Below the pieces are notes generated by a model. The model saw nothing but the letters and a program-made list of their open reading frames with translations. It was not told the origin of the DNA and ran no database searches. From assembly GCA_001310455.1 (NCBI GenBank), contig BAXG01000036.1:1-63418 (forward strand): a stretch of 63,418 nt of DNA, read 5' to 3'. Below are positions 40,457 through 50,201 of the stretch, piece by piece (within the stretch, counting starts at the first letter, position 1; each line of letters opens with the position of its first letter). A program made the translations under genes and the position numbers. This DNA is from Photobacterium sp. JCM 19050. GTDB lineage: Bacteria; Pseudomonadota; Gammaproteobacteria; Enterobacterales; Vibrionaceae.

Positions 40457-40846
40457 TTACTTGCGTACCGCGATAGCTTCGATTTCAATACCCACATCTT
40501 TTGGCAGACGAGCCACTTCAACACATGAACGTGCCGGGTAGTTTGCTACGCCGTGCTCATCAAAGAAGCTGCCGTATACTTCGTTCACTGTACCGAAATC
40601 GTTCAGATCTTTCACAAATACAGTCATCTTCACAATGTCGCCAACAGTCAGGCCAGAAGCTTCAACCACGGCTTTTACGTTGTCCAGAGACTGGCGAGCC
40701 TGAGAGGCGATATCTTCCGCTACTTCACCCGTCTGTGGGTTTACCGGGATCTGGCCGGAAGTCATTACCATGCTTCCCAGGTCTACACCCTGTACATAAG
40801 GACCGATAGCGGCTGGCGCGTTTTCTGTATGCAGTACTTTAGTCAT
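40457..40846 (-). CDS. ridA: RidA family enamine/imine deaminase
   Basis: Trimeric deaminase that removes reactive 2-aminoacrylate and related enamines made by PLP enzymes. It has 129 residues. AIGPYVQGVDLGSMVMTSGQIP holds the N-terminal Tyr/Ser contacts. The active-site arginine is in NYPARSCVEVARLPKDVGIEIEAIA, whose pattern is that of the RidA archetype subfamily. It lies next to pyrBI, as in E. coli and Vibrio. The frame is intact. Confidence 0.95.
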   Translation of the reverse strand: MTKVLHTENAPAAIGPYVQGVDLGSMVMTSGQIPVNPQTGEVAEDIASQARQSLDNVKAVVEASGLTVGDIVKMTVFVKDLNDFGTVNEVYGSFFDEHGVANYPARSCVEVARLPKDVGIEIEAIAVRK

Positions 40847-41036
40847 TGGCTGCCTCAGTAATCTTTTTATTCAAATTAATGCAAAGACAATCTTGCCAAC
40901 AGGCAAGCTTGCTAAATCTTGAAGACCCTAGTCTGCATCGCCACTGACCGGACGTCAAAGGCTTAACGCGCGGGTTTACAAGAATCGGCGCAATATCAAA
41001 GTTGGAGGGCGCAGTTGACTACTTTACAGGCAGGGA

Positions 41037-41057
41037 AGCCCCGGTTTTACCGGGGCT
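41037..41057 (-). terminator. Hairpin after pyrI (possible terminator)
   Basis: Perfect AGCCCCGGT/ACCGGGGCT stem with a 3-nt loop, 8 nt past the pyrI stop. The T-run after it on the minus strand is weak (TCCCTG), so it may instead protect the mRNA end. Confidence 0.5.
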
Positions 41058-41065
41058 GGTAAGCA

Positions 41066-41533
41066 TTAACGACGTTCTTTCATGATGTCGCGGGCAAAGA
41101 CTTTCTCGCAGTATTTGCACTTGAGCTGGATTTCGTCACCTTTGGTGATGACCCGGAAGCTGGTGTCTACCGCCGGCTCTACATGGGTAATACAGTTGGT
41201 GTTGGCGCAACTGAATACCCCGGTGATGTTCTCCGGTAAGGTAAGCGGAAGCTTGGCAACCACTTCGTAGTCTTCAATCTTGTTTACTGTCGCATTCGGT
41301 GCATACAGTGCCAGTTGCTGAGCCTGTTCTGCACTGAAGAAGACGTTCTCAATTTTAATCAGGTCTTTATGGCCCATGGCTGATGATGGCAGGTTCAGAC
41401 CGATAGTTACGCGCTCACTGGTATTGTGGAGGTTAAACAGGCGGATAACCTTGAAGCCGACGTTGGCCGGGATGTGGTCGATTACGGTGCCGTTTTTAAT
41501 TGCCTCAACCTGCATCTTGTATTCTTTGGTCAT
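41066..41533 (-). CDS. pyrI: Aspartate carbamoyltransferase regulatory subunit
   Basis: Allosteric chain binding CTP/UTP (inhibitors) and ATP (activator) in the ATCase holoenzyme. It has 155 residues. The N-terminal nucleotide site includes [15 protein letters not shown] and KVIRLF. The C-terminal zinc domain has four Cys as CANTNC and CKYC, which hold it to PyrB. It starts 10 nt after the pyrB stop in the pyrLBI operon. The frame is intact. Confidence 0.97.
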   Translation of the reverse strand: MTKEYKMQVEAIKNGTVIDHIPANVGFKVIRLFNLHNTSERVTIGLNLPSSAMGHKDLIKIENVFFSAEQAQQLALYAPNATVNKIEDYEVVAKLPLTLPENITGVFSCANTNCITHVEPAVDTSFRVITKGDEIQLKCKYCEKVFARDIMKERR

Positions 41534-41543
41534 GCTTGTTTCC

Positions 41544-42472
41544 TCAGATTGTTTCGTTCAGGACCAGTGCCAGCAATGCCTGGCGGGCATAAATACCGTT
41601 TTCTGCCTGTTGGAAGTAGTAAGCATACGGCGTTTTGTCGACATCCACGGTGATTTCATCAACCCGTGGCAGCGGGTGGAGCACTTTAAGATTCTCTTTG
41701 GCACCCTCAAGTGTTTTGGTATCCAGAACATAAGCTGACTTGATATGTGCATATTCAGACTCATCAAAGCGCTCTTTCTGTACGCGGGTCATGTACAGAA
41801 TATCCAGCTCCGGCACCACTTCCTCGATGCTGTTGTGAATGCTGTATTCAATACCAGCGGCATCGAGCTCTTCGAGAATGTAATCCGGCATGGCTAGCAC
41901 ATCCGGGGAGATAAAGTAAAAGCGGTTGTTGTTGAACTTCGCCAGAGCCTGAGTCAATGAGTGCACGGTACGGCCGTACTTGAGGTCGCCGACCATAGCA
42001 ATCTTAACGTTGTCCAGACGTCCCTGGGTTTCGTAGATGCTGAACAGATCTAAAAGGGTCTGGGTTGGGTGCTGGTTGGCACCGTCGCCGCCATTGATGA
42101 TAGGGACGCCGTTGGAAAATTCGGTGGCCAGGCGGGCAGCCCCTTCGCGAGGGTGGCGCATAAAGAAGGCGTCAACATAAGAGGAGATCACGCGCACGGA
42201 GTCTGCCAGCGTTTCGCCCTTTTTGCCGGAAGAGGTATTCCCGCGTCCGGGAAACCAATCACACTGCCACCCAGCCGCTGCACGGCGGTCTCAAAGGATA
42301 AGCGGGTACGGGTGGATGCCTCGAAAAAGCAGCTTGCTACAACCTTGTGCTGTAACAGGGTTGGGCGCGGGGTTGCTTTGATGCTGCCTGCCGTTTCCAC
42401 AATCAGTTCGAGCTCATCCCGGGACAGTTCCGGAATCGAAATGATGTGCTTGTTATACAGCGTATTCGCCAT
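41544..42472 (-). CDS. pyrB: Aspartate carbamoyltransferase catalytic subunit, frame broken once
   Basis: Condenses aspartate and carbamoyl phosphate, the committed step of pyrimidine synthesis. [20 protein letters not shown] is the carbamoyl-phosphate site, [15 protein letters not shown] and HPLPRVDEI follow. The frame breaks near 42239 ([15 protein letters not shown] expected; one A of the coding strand lost). Repaired length is 309. ATG 42472 has GGAAGAGAG upstream and gives the usual [12 protein letters not shown] start. Expression is controlled by the upstream attenuator. Confidence 0.95.
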
Positions 42473-42642
42473 GACTCTCTTCCCTTTGTGCAGTGAACCG
42501 GACTCCGGTTCAGTTTTCGAAACCCAAAAAAAGCCTCCCATTCAGGAGGCTTTTTTAACGGCAATACGGGGAGAACAAAAACAGAAACCCCTGCCACAGC
42601 GTGGTGGAATGCGTTGCATTTTTTCAGGTTTCGAGAAGGCAT
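42403..42642 (-). CDS. pyrL: Putative pyrBI operon leader peptide
   Basis: Short frame starting at ATG 42642, 24 nt downstream of the promoter -10 region's expected start site neighbourhood, with GGAG about 10 nt before it. It runs through the U-rich tract ([11 protein letters not shown], like the FVLP segment of the E. coli leader) and across the attenuator. As read it has 79 codons and overlaps pyrB by about 70 nt out of frame, longer than E. coli PyrL (44). The downstream end may therefore be wrong if a base is missing here too. Its role is to couple translation to transcription, not the peptide itself. Confidence 0.55.
   Translation of the reverse strand: MPSRNLKKCNAFHHAVAGVSVFVLPVLPLKKPPEWEAFFGFRKLNRSPVHCTKGRESWRIRCITSTSFRFRNCPGMSSN
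42526..42556 (-). promoter_or_regulatory. pyrBI transcription attenuator
   Basis: On the minus strand a GCCTCC/GGGAGGC stem flanked by A6/T7 forms a rho-independent terminator 54 nt before pyrB. A U-rich stretch (42571-42588), encoding part of the leader peptide, lies just upstream. By analogy with E. coli, slow transcription at low UTP keeps the ribosome close to polymerase and prevents the hairpin. Confidence 0.85.
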
Positions 42643-42672
42643 TCTTTTTGTTCTCCAGACAAATTGCGGGGG

Positions 42673-42700
42673 ATTATACCGGGATTTTGCGTTCGCGCAA
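42673..42700 (-). promoter_or_regulatory. pyrLBI promoter
   Basis: On the minus strand TTGCGC, 16 nt, TATAAT, then CCCCCGC. The perfect -10 lies 31 nt before the leader ATG. Confidence 0.75.
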
Positions 42701-42798
42701 GCGTTTGCCTTGAAGGGCAACACACATTTGTGGTGATTTGCGGCGATTGACCGCGTTTTACCAGAATGTCGTTATTTTTCTTATATTTTAGCGTGTTA

Positions 42799-42826
42799 CA
42801 AAAAACGCAGCCGTCTTGGCTGCGTT
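42799..42826 (-). terminator. Terminator after argF
   Basis: AACGCAGCC/GGCTGCGTT stem with a short loop and a run of T on the minus strand, 22 nt past the argF stop. Confidence 0.88.
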
Positions 42827-42847
42827 TGTTTACGGGGTCAATAGCCC

Positions 42848-43852
42848 TTAGTTGCCAAGGGTTGCAACCATGACTGCCTTGATGGTGTGCATGCGATTCT
42901 CGGCTTCATCAAAGACAATCGAATATTCAGACTCAAATACCTCTTCCGTCACTTCCAGTCCCTTAAGGCCGTATTGCTCGGCTACCTGTTTACCCACTGT
43001 GGTTTCATCATTATGGAAAGCTGGCAGGCAATGCATAAATTTCACTGTCGGGTTCCCGGTTGCCTTCACAACATCCATATTGATTTGGTAAGGCAAAAGC
43101 TGCTTAACACGCTCTTCCCAGGCTTCCTGCGCTTCACCCATGGAGACCCAGACGTCGGTGTACAGGAAATCGCAGCCTTTAACACCGTCGTTGACGTCTT
43201 CGGTCAGGGTAATGGTTGCCCCAGTTTCTGCAGCAATTTGCTGACAGGTTTCTACCAGCTCTGCCTCAGGCCAGAATGCTTTTGGAGCAACAAGGCGAAT
43301 GTCCATCCCCATTTTTGCCGCACCAACCATCAGGGAGTTACCCATATTGTTACGGGCATCACCAAGGTAGGCGAAACTGATTTCGTTGAGCTTTTTACCC
43401 TGCCCGTGTTCGAGCATCGTGAGGAAATCTGCCAAGATCTGAGTCGGGTGGAATTCATTTGTCAGGCCATTCCACACCGGCACGCCGGCATAAGCACCGA
43501 GCTCTTCAACAATATCCTGTCCGAAACCACGGTACTGGATCCCGTCATACATCCGACCCAGCACTCGGGCGGTATCCTTCATCGATTCCTTGTGACCGAT
43601 CTGTGAACCTGAAGGGCCGATGTAGGAGACCTGTGCGCCCTGATCAAAGGCTGCCACTTCAAAAGCACATCGCGTACGGGTGGAAGATTTCTCGAAAATG
43701 AGGGCAATGTTCTTGCCTGTCAGGCGAGGCTGCTCGTATCCACCGTACTTTGCTTTTTTCAGTTCGGCGGACAACTCCAGCATGTGTTGGATTTCACGGG
43801 GGGTGAAATCTAACAATTTCAGAAAATTACGATTGCGGAGATTGAATGCCAT
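42848..43852 (-). CDS. argF: Ornithine carbamoyltransferase
   Basis: Makes citrulline from ornithine and carbamoyl phosphate (or the reverse in arginine catabolism). It has 334 residues, frame intact. The phosphate site is [25 protein letters not shown], the ornithine-binding DVWVSMGE, and the catalytic HCLPAFH are present. It carries paired ARG boxes upstream, pointing to biosynthetic regulation by ArgR. It lies between pyrBI and arginine deiminase, and could also supply the catabolic reaction with ArcA; no carbamate kinase gene is in the window. Confidence 0.96.
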   Translation of the reverse strand: MAFNLRNRNFLKLLDFTPREIQHMLELSAELKKAKYGGYEQPRLTGKNIALIFEKSSTRTRCAFEVAAFDQGAQVSYIGPSGSQIGHKESMKDTARVLGRMYDGIQYRGFGQDIVEELGAYAGVPVWNGLTNEFHPTQILADFLTMLEHGQGKKLNEISFAYLGDARNNMGNSLMVGAAKMGMDIRLVAPKAFWPEAELVETCQQIAAETGATITLTEDVNDGVKGCDFLYTDVWVSMGEAQEAWEERVKQLLPYQINMDVVKATGNPTVKFMHCLPAFHNDETTVGKQVAEQYGLKGLEVTEEVFESEYSIVFDEAENRMHTIKAVMVATLGN

Positions 43853-43916
43853 GGAAGCCGTCCTTGTGTTTGCCTTTCCATTTGGAGTGAAAACTTATGC
43901 TTTCAACTCGACCCTT

Positions 43917-43955
43917 ATTGAATAATTATTTGCTTAAAATGGGATAATATTCTCC
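43917..43955 (-). promoter_or_regulatory. Paired ARG boxes (ArgR operator) upstream of argF
   Basis: An 18-bp site at 43917-43934 matches the ARG consensus (wnTnAATwwwwATTnAnw) at all but one fixed position. A second, weaker 18-bp site at 43938-43955 matches in its right half. The 3-bp gap is the spacing used by ArgR hexamers. The pair is 65-103 nt before the argF ATG. Confidence 0.65.
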
Positions 43956-44072
43956 CTCTGTGTGAGTTGCAAGAAAAGTGTTGCGAGTTGAGGGGTGTTT
44001 GGTTGCGTGCGGTTAATGGAAGTTTGAGCTGATGGGGTGAGAACGGGTGTCGGAGGTGTGGGAAAGGCGGTT

Positions 44073-44096
44073 AAAAAAGGCCGGATTACCCGGCCT
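44073..44096 (-). terminator. Terminator after arcA
   Basis: AGGCCGG/CCGGCCT stem with a 5-nt loop, then six T on the minus strand. Confidence 0.88.
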
Positions 44097-44101
44097 GTCG
44101 T

Positions 44102-45322
44102 TTAAATACCTTCCCGCTCCAGCGGGCAACTCATGCAGCGGGCGCCACCGCGTCCCCGCCCCAGTTGGTCTCCGGGGATCGGGAGGACGGTGATTCCGGC
44201 TTTGTCGTATTTCTCATTGGTGTAGGTATTACCTTCATAACCAATGACGACACCCGGTTTGACGGTCAGAACGTTGTTGGCATCATTCCATTGTTCCCGC
44301 TCGGCTTCAAAGCTGTCGCCACCGGTGGTGATAATACGTAATGCCCCGACACCCAGTGCTTTTTCGATGGAGGAAAGGAAGTAGTCTTGCTCTTTGACCC
44401 GGAGGCCACCATTGCCATCCGGGGTCAGGCTCCAGCATTGCAGGTCGCGGCTCATTACTGCCGGGTAAATCGAGAAGGTGTCGATATCCATGTGGGTCAT
44501 CACTGTATCAAGGTGCATGCAAGAGCGGTGCTTGGGTAAGTTGATGGCAATGACCTCGGTAGCCTGCCCGTGCTCAAACAGGCGTCGGGCGAGCGTTTCA
44601 ACCCCTTGTGGCGTGGTGCGCTCCGACATCCCTACAAGGACGGCACCATGGCCGATAACCAGGACGTCCCCGCCCTCAATCATCACGTTATCGTAGTCTT
44701 TGCCGTCGTCATCCAGATAGGTGAGGAACTTTTCAGAAGCAAACTCCGGATGCCAGTGGTAGATTGCGTGGAGGTGGTGGGTTTCACGCTTGCGGGCCGG
44801 TTTTGCCATCGGGTTCAGGGAGACTCCGCCATAAACCCAACAGGAGGTATCCCGGGTAAACAGGTGGTTTGGCAATGGCTCGATGATGAAATCCGTACGT
44901 TGGCTGATTGCCGGCAGCATTGAGGATGACGGGACGTGGAAGTCGATATAACTCAGGCCGCCAAGCAGGATGTCGGCCAGCTCCTGATTGGAGAGCGCGG
45001 TCAGGTGAGCGCGGACGTCTTCCGCAAACTGGTAACCGAGGCGGTTTTCGCTGATTTGGGTGTCCAGCAGCCATTTTTTGGCCTCTGGTACAGCCAGGGT
45101 ATCTTCCAGCAGATTGTGTAAAAGGTACACCTCTACGCCCTGGTTTCGCAGGGTGTCCGCAAATACATCGTGTTCTTTCCCGGCGCGCTCAACCGCAAGG
45201 ACATCATCGAACAACAGTTCATGGCAGTTGGACGGAGTGAGGTGATTCAGTGCCCTTTCAGGTCTGTGCAGCATAACGCGTTTAAGTTGGCCGACTTCTG
45301 ACCCCACATAAAACTGGCTCAT
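44102..45322 (-). CDS. arcA: Arginine deiminase
   Basis: Hydrolyses arginine to citrulline and ammonia, the first step of the ADI pathway giving ATP and acid resistance. It has 406 residues. The guanidino-modifying fold shows [25 protein letters not shown], the catalytic His in [12 protein letters not shown], and the nucleophile Cys in [15 protein letters not shown] at the C-terminus. ATG 45322 gives the normal [10 protein letters not shown] start; the frame is open 13 codons upstream. No arcC or arcD is in the window. Confidence 0.95.
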   Translation of the reverse strand: MSQFYVGSEVGQLKRVMLHRPERALNHLTPSNCHELLFDDVLAVERAGKEHDVFADTLRNQGVEVYLLHNLLEDTLAVPEAKKWLLDTQISENRLGYQFAEDVRAHLTALSNQELADILLGGLSYIDFHVPSSSMLPAISQRTDFIIEPLPNHLFTRDTSCWVYGGVSLNPMAKPARKRETHHLHAIYHWHPEFASEKFLTYLDDDGKDYDNVMIEGGDVLVIGHGAVLVGMSERTTPQGVETLARRLFEHGQATEVIAINLPKHRSCMHLDTVMTHMDIDTFSIYPAVMSRDLQCWSLTPDGNGGLRVKEQDYFLSSIEKALGVGALRIITTGGDSFEAEREQWNDANNVLTVKPGVVIGYEGNTYTNEKYDKAGITVLPIPGDQLGRGRGGARCMSCPLEREGI

Positions 45323-45759
45323 GTTAATCTCTCTCTTGTGTTTTGTTCTGGCTAAACTCAAGTGAAGGATTTTTCAGTCAGATTGCAGTAAATACGTGTT
45401 TATTGAATAAATACGCCTGAATAAGCTGTAAATCCATTTAACTATTCAAAGAAGTCGAATCTCCGGTCACTAGGCTCCTCTCTAAGGCATGAATTCTGTG
45501 GCCTGGAGATTCTGCGCTGCAAATTTGCGGAAGTATGCAAAATGCGCGTTTGGTAATTCATTTCCCTAATTACCTGACAGATTCCCAGTGAAAAATTATG
45601 CATTTCTCACTTTATTTAACATTCTGTTGACTCATTGGCAATAATGGCAATCTTCTCACTTAAGGTCAATTTTAGTTCTGAGTCCCGCAGTCAGGATGGT
45701 AAAAATGCGGAATACGTGCCATAGTTCGCTCCGACATTATTCAGGCTGGAGAGAGTGCG
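45323..45759 (+). other. Intergenic region between arcA and rraB
   Basis: No gene is seen in these 437 nt. Near arcA the sequence is AT-rich with partial ARG-box matches at 45361-45378 and around 45403-45420, fitting ArgR control of arcA, but the matches are imperfect. An inverted repeat GGTAATT/AATTACC with a 9-nt gap lies at 45552-45574 and may be an operator. The stretch before 45760 should hold the rraB promoter; no clear one was found. Confidence 0.45.
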
Positions 45760-46144
45760 ATGTCTGCCGAACTCATTGAAGAACAGAAACAAGAAACCCG
45801 AGAAATTATTGATTCATTGCTGGAAGACGGCAGTGATCCAGACGCGCTGTACACCATTGAGCACCATCTGCCGGCGAAAACTTTGAAGCGCTGGAAGCGG
45901 TAGCGGTTCAGGCATTCAAACTAGGCTACGAAATCTACGAGGCAGAAGAAGCAGAGCTGGAAGACGGCACGAAAGTCTTTTGCTGCGATGCGATTATGGA
46001 AAGTGCCCTGGAAGCTGACCGTATCGATGCCCAGGTTGCCCAGCTTGTTGAGTTGGCTGACAAGCACGGTCTTTACTATGACGGTTGGGTACTTACTTCG
46101 AGTCAGGTGAAGACGACGAGGAAGAAGAAGGCGACGAAGAGTAA
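45760..46144 (+). CDS. rraB: Regulator of RNase E activity RraB, frame broken twice
   Basis: Binds the C-terminal scaffold of RNase E and changes degradosome composition. It begins [36 protein letters not shown]. Breaks are near 45876 (one G lost before [19 protein letters not shown]) and at 46087-46089 (one G lost in DGWGTYFES). A very acidic tail of Glu/Asp ends the protein, as in other RraB. Repaired length is 128, slightly under E. coli (138). Stand-alone gene with its own terminator. Confidence 0.92.
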
Positions 46145-46172
46145 TCTGTCGGCTGATTTTTCTGAGAATAAT

Positions 46173-46206
46173 AACCGCTGGGATGTACTCCCGGCGGTTT
46201 TTTTTT
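46173..46206 (+). terminator. Terminator after rraB
   Basis: AACCGCTGGGA/TCCCGGCGGTT stem (one G-T) with a 5-nt loop and nine T. Confidence 0.9.
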
Positions 46207-46316
46207 ACTCGTAATTGGTTACTAAAATCTGTCTGGATTTCTGATTTTGAACCAGATTTTTCAAAGCAGGCGGCGTAGAATGCCCTCAGTTGCATTAACT
46301 GTCTTCAGGTATTCCA

Positions 46317-48745
46317 ATGGAGTTTACCCTTGATGGCGTTTGGGAGCTTACCTGCATTTCCCGCCCGGCTCTGGCGCCTGTTCCGTTTACCTTTCCCGGC
46401 GATGTGCATTCAGCGTTACTCGATGCCGGATTAATCAAAGATCCCTACTGGGCCAGACAGGAAGCTGAGGCTGCTGGGTGGCTGAGTGTGAGTGGCAAAT
46501 CGCCTCAACATTCGAAATCAACGAACAGATGCTCACCTGCCCGGCGATAGAGCTGGATCTGCGTTTTGTTGATACCCTGGCGCAAATCCGGATTAACGGC
46601 CTGGCTGTTGCTGATTGTGACAACATGTTCCGCCGCTACCGGGTAAATATCCTGCAATACCTGGTTGAAGGCACAAACCGGGTTGAGATTCTGTTCCATC
46701 CGGTGGCGGAAGAAGCAAAGGAGCGGGCTGAGACGTTGCCGTTCCCGGTGCCTGGGCGAAGGGCAACAACCAGATTCCGCATATGAACCTGCTGCGCAAA
46801 ACGCAGTGCCATGCCGGATGGGACTGGGGAATCTGCCTGCCGGTGATGGGGGTGTACGAGTCGGCGTTTATCCGGGGGCTGAAAGTTGCCCGTCTGGACA
46901 ACGTAGAAACAGCTCAAGTGTGGCGTGGGGAAGGCTGTGACATCACGGTCACCCTGAATTATACCCCGGTGAACAGTGGGCTGGTGTCAGCCAATTTCTC
47001 ATTTGCTGACCAGGTGAAATCTGTGCCACTCGACATGCGTGGTAGCAGCGTCAGTGTGACATTCCATATCGATCATCCCAAGCGCTGGTGGCCTGCCGGC
47101 TATGGTGATCAGCCGCTTTATCCACTGGCAGTAGAGCTTGACGGACAGGTGGTGGAGAAAGCCCTTGGGCTTCGCGAGCTGGTGTGGCACTGTGAGCCGG
47201 ATGAAGCCGGTGCGTCGATGGAGCTTCGGGTAAATGGCGTGCCGGTTAGCTGCCGCGGGGCAAACTGGATCCCGCTGGATGCGATGCCCGGCCGGCAGAC
47301 TGTCGCCCGTTACCGCCAACTGCTCGAGGATGCTGCCAGTGCCAATATGAATATGCTCCGGGTCTGGGGTGGGGGCATGTACGAGCGTGACTGCTTCTAC
47401 CAGATCTGCGATGAACTTGGTCTGCTGGTTTGGCAGGATCTCATGTTCTCTTGTGCCCTTTATCCATCCAACGAGAGTTTGTTGACAGCGTGCGGGAAGA
47501 GCTTCGTTACCAGGTTCGCCGCCTGAAAGATCATCCCTCCCTGGCTCTGTGGTGCGGTGACAACGAAGTGATCGGTGCAATTGGCTGGTATGACGAATCC
47601 AAAGCCAACCGGGAGCGTTATGTCGTAAATTACGACCGGCTCAACCGGGTGTTGGCTGAAGAGGTGGAAAAAGCTGACCCGGCCCGTCGGTTCTGGCCAA
47701 GTTCTCCCTGTAACGGTGACCTGGACTTCGGTGATGCCTGGCATGACGATGGAAAAGGTGACATGCACTTCTGGGATGTGTGGCATTCCGGAAAAAGCTT
47801 TGATGCCTACCAGTGCGTGAAACCACGTTTTTGTTCGGAGTTTGGCTACCAGTCCTGGCCTTCGTTGCCAACGGTGAAGACGTTCGCCCCGGATGGGGAC
47901 TGGAACGTAACATCCCCGAGCTTTGAGTCGCACCAGAAAAATGCCCGGGGTAACTCTATTATTACGGAGATGTTTACTCGCTATTTCCGCTTCCCTAATG
48001 GTTTCGACAACATGCTCTACCTCAGTCAGGTGCAGCAGGCGATGGCCATTCGTACCGCAAGTGAATTCTGGCGGGCTCAGAAACCGGTTAACCGCGGTAT
48101 TCTCTATTGGCAGCTCAACGATTGCTGGCCGGTCAGTTCATGGTCGTCGATTGAATACTCCGGACGCTGGAAGATGTTGCATTACCACGCCCGCCATTTC
48201 TTCGCCCCGCAGATGGCAACGTTTATTCATGACAGTGAAGGCCTTTCACTGCATGTGGTGAACGATAGCGTGAAGCCATGCAACTTCGCGGCGAAGTAAT
48301 CTGGTTAAGCTGGGATGGTGAGGTGCTGCATCGGGACGCCCTGCGCTGCGTATTGAATGCAGATGACAATCAGGTCGTCTGGCAGTGGCCACAGGAGCAG
48401 TTGGACGGTGAGGAAGAAGAAGGCTTTTTCTTTGTTTCTATGACCGATGGCCGGATGAGCATTGAAAATACCTGGCTGCCGGACAAGCCTAAAATGCTAC
48501 CCCTGCGTGACCCGGATGTGCGGACGGAAGTGGGTGAAGACACCGACGGTTTGTACGTGATGGTGTCCTGCTCCAAGCCGGCGCTTTATGTCCATCTGGA
48601 GTTTGAAGGGGACGGCCGTTTTGACGATAACGGCTTTGTCCTGCTGCCTGATCGGCCGCGGAGGATTCGTTTTGTTGGCGAAGCAGATCTGCAGACGCTA
48701 TCGGGCGGGCTTCGAAGTTACGACCTCTACAGCAGCTACAATTAA
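46317..48745 (+). CDS. Glycoside hydrolase family 2, beta-mannosidase type, frame broken four times
   Basis: Cytoplasmic exo-glycosidase predicted to release beta-linked mannose (no signal peptide). The N-terminal sugar-binding domain includes FPGDVHSALLDAGLIKDPYWAR, and the central region LLRKTQCHAGWDWGICLPVMG. The barrel has RVWGGGMYE, the acid/base Glu in LALWCGDNEV, and the nucleophile Glu in CSEFGYQSWPS. Breaks near 46475, 46752, 47474 and 48275 each lose one base. Repaired length is 810, normal for the family. No transporter or other sugar gene is adjacent. An exo-glucosaminidase-like specificity cannot be excluded. Confidence 0.88.
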
Positions 48746-48769
48746 GCCGTTTCTGCGATAAGTGAAAGC

Positions 48770-48796
48770 AAGGCCACCTTAACCGGTGGCCTTGTT
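48770..48796 (+). terminator. Hairpin between GH2 and MarR-GNAT genes
   Basis: AAGGCCACC/GGTGGCCTT stem with a 6-nt loop and a weak T-tract (GTTCGTTT). It overlaps the end of the convergent gene. Confidence 0.55.
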
Positions 48797-49720
48797 CGTT
48801 TGCGGGTGGAATGTCTTGATAAACCGGAGATCGCACTCTGTATGGCCGGTATTGCCAACCGGATTATCGAGTTCTTCAAAACCCAGCGAAAGAAGCATCG
48901 CGCGAGCAATAGGCAAAGCTCGGGTGGTTTCGGCATAACAGGCCTGATAGCCGTTTTCCCTGGCAAACTTTAGTGCCGTTACCGCAAGCCGGCGGCCAAG
49001 CCCGAGGGATCGACATTCCGGACGCAGGTAGAGTTTCTGCAGCTCAGCTATTTTCGGTTTCCCTTCCAGCGGGGCAATCCCGGCTCCGCCGAGGATCTTA
49101 AGATCTTTCTCAATGACCCAGTATCCAGCATTCCCGGGTTTATATGTTTCACTCAGGCTGTCCAGAGCCGGATCAGTGGCGCTGAAGCCTTGCCCGTCAG
49201 TGAGGCCATATTCCCGGGTGGCTGCCCGGATGACCGCCGCAATACCCGGATTATCAATCGGCTCTATGGGGCGCAAGGTGTAACCACGCTGAAGAGGTAC
49301 TTTTTCCATTGCCCGGTTGTAGCGGTCGAGGGTGTGAAGAAGGAAGTGAATCTCGTCGTCATCCATCTGGGCAACGTATTCTGTAATCTCACCGTTCATT
49401 TGCCGGTGATGTTCGTTGAGCTTCCCCCTGCCGCTGTCCGTCAGGGTATAGGCTGGAACCGAGCTGCTTTCCTGTTCCGGAAGTTGTTCCACCAATCCCT
49501 GGTTGATAAGGATTGCCAGAGTCTGGCTGGCGTTGTTGGTATCGACATTCAGCGCAACGGAGAGGTCTGGGAGAGTGGTTGGCAGGGCATCGATTTCAAT
49601 GAGGGCATGACACTGTACGGTAGTCAGGCCGGACTGGCCGTAGAGATTGTCTAAAAGTCCGCGGTTACGGAGTAACCGGCGTACCTGATGCCGGAGTTGC
49701 TCTGCTTTCATTCCTTCCAT
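48779..49720 (-). CDS. MarR-type HTH regulator fused to GNAT acetyltransferase
   Basis: Two-domain protein of 313 residues. Residues about 1-140 form a winged helix of MarR type (LTTVQCHALIEID, DTNNASQTLAILINQGLVEQ). Residues about 150-310 form a GNAT domain with the acetyl-CoA loop CRSLGLGRRLAVTALKFA (RxxGxG pattern) and IAELQKLYLRPE. Such fusions probably let the regulator acetylate a small molecule or protein as part of sensing; targets are unknown. The frame is intact. ATG 49711 is a close alternative start. Confidence 0.88.
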   Translation of the reverse strand: MEGMKAEQLRHQVRRLLRNRGLLDNLYGQSGLTTVQCHALIEIDALPTTLPDLSVALNVDTNNASQTLAILINQGLVEQLPEQESSSVPAYTLTDSGRGKLNEHHRQMNGEITEYVAQMDDDEIHFLLHTLDRYNRAMEKVPLQRGYTLRPIEPIDNPGIAAVIRAATREYGLTDGQGFSATDPALDSLSETYKPGNAGYWVIEKDLKILGGAGIAPLEGKPKIAELQKLYLRPECRSLGLGRRLAVTALKFARENGYQACYAETTRALPIARAMLLSLGFEELDNPVGNTGHTECDLRFIKTFHPQTNKATG

Positions 49721-49780
49721 CCGTGAAGAAGCTCCTCAGAGTGAGGAGCTTGCCTTATATAGAATACGTTACCGGGCAGA

Positions 49781-50172
49781 TTATGCCATGACTGGGTGGC
49801 AATGATTGTCGTGCCGGGCTGTACGAATCTCCTTCTTTCTCCAGACATTTTCATGGAAGTAGAAGGCGATGGTATTGAATACCGGCTCAATCATTGCAAT
49901 CACGCCACCGGTCAGGAGTTCTCCACTTAGTAGGTAGGCGACGGTAAAAGCCACTGAAAAGTGCACTATCGCAAAGCTGGTGGTTTTTGCCTGCAGGCTG
50001 CGCTGATTAGCAAACCGCAACCAGGCCTTCTCATGGAAAAAGAACGCAACGGTATTTACAGCGGCTCAATCATCGCAATCAGGCTGCCGATCAGGATGTC
50101 ACCTGTCAGGACGTATGCCACGGTAAAGGCAATGGTGAAATGTATTACTGCAAAACTGATGGTCTTTTTCAT
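49781..50172 (-). CDS. Tandem DUF2061 membrane protein, frame broken once
   Basis: Two copies of the DUF2061 unit in one chain of about 130 residues. Copy 1 is KKTISFAVIHFTIAFTVAYVL followed by an IEP-(A)VNTVAFFFHEKAW motif. Copy 2 is KTTSFAIVHFSVAFTVAYLL followed by IEPVFNTIAFYFHENVW. Each copy has two membrane helices and ends in the family's FHExxW motif. The frame breaks near 50062 (one base lost inside the copy 1 IEP motif); without repair only copy 2 would be found, as a 79-residue protein. Start ATG 50172 has GGGAGGA 8 nt upstream. A perfect Fur box lies 31 nt before it. Function unknown. Confidence 0.8.
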
Positions 50173-50201
50173 AAGATGTCCTCCCTTTCTTGTTAATCAT
50201 T

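Noticed and set aside
46478..48745. Four or five separate small genes in the GH2 region
   Set aside because: Each piece continues the previous one in a single GH2 alignment, with one-base breaks between them. They are one gene.
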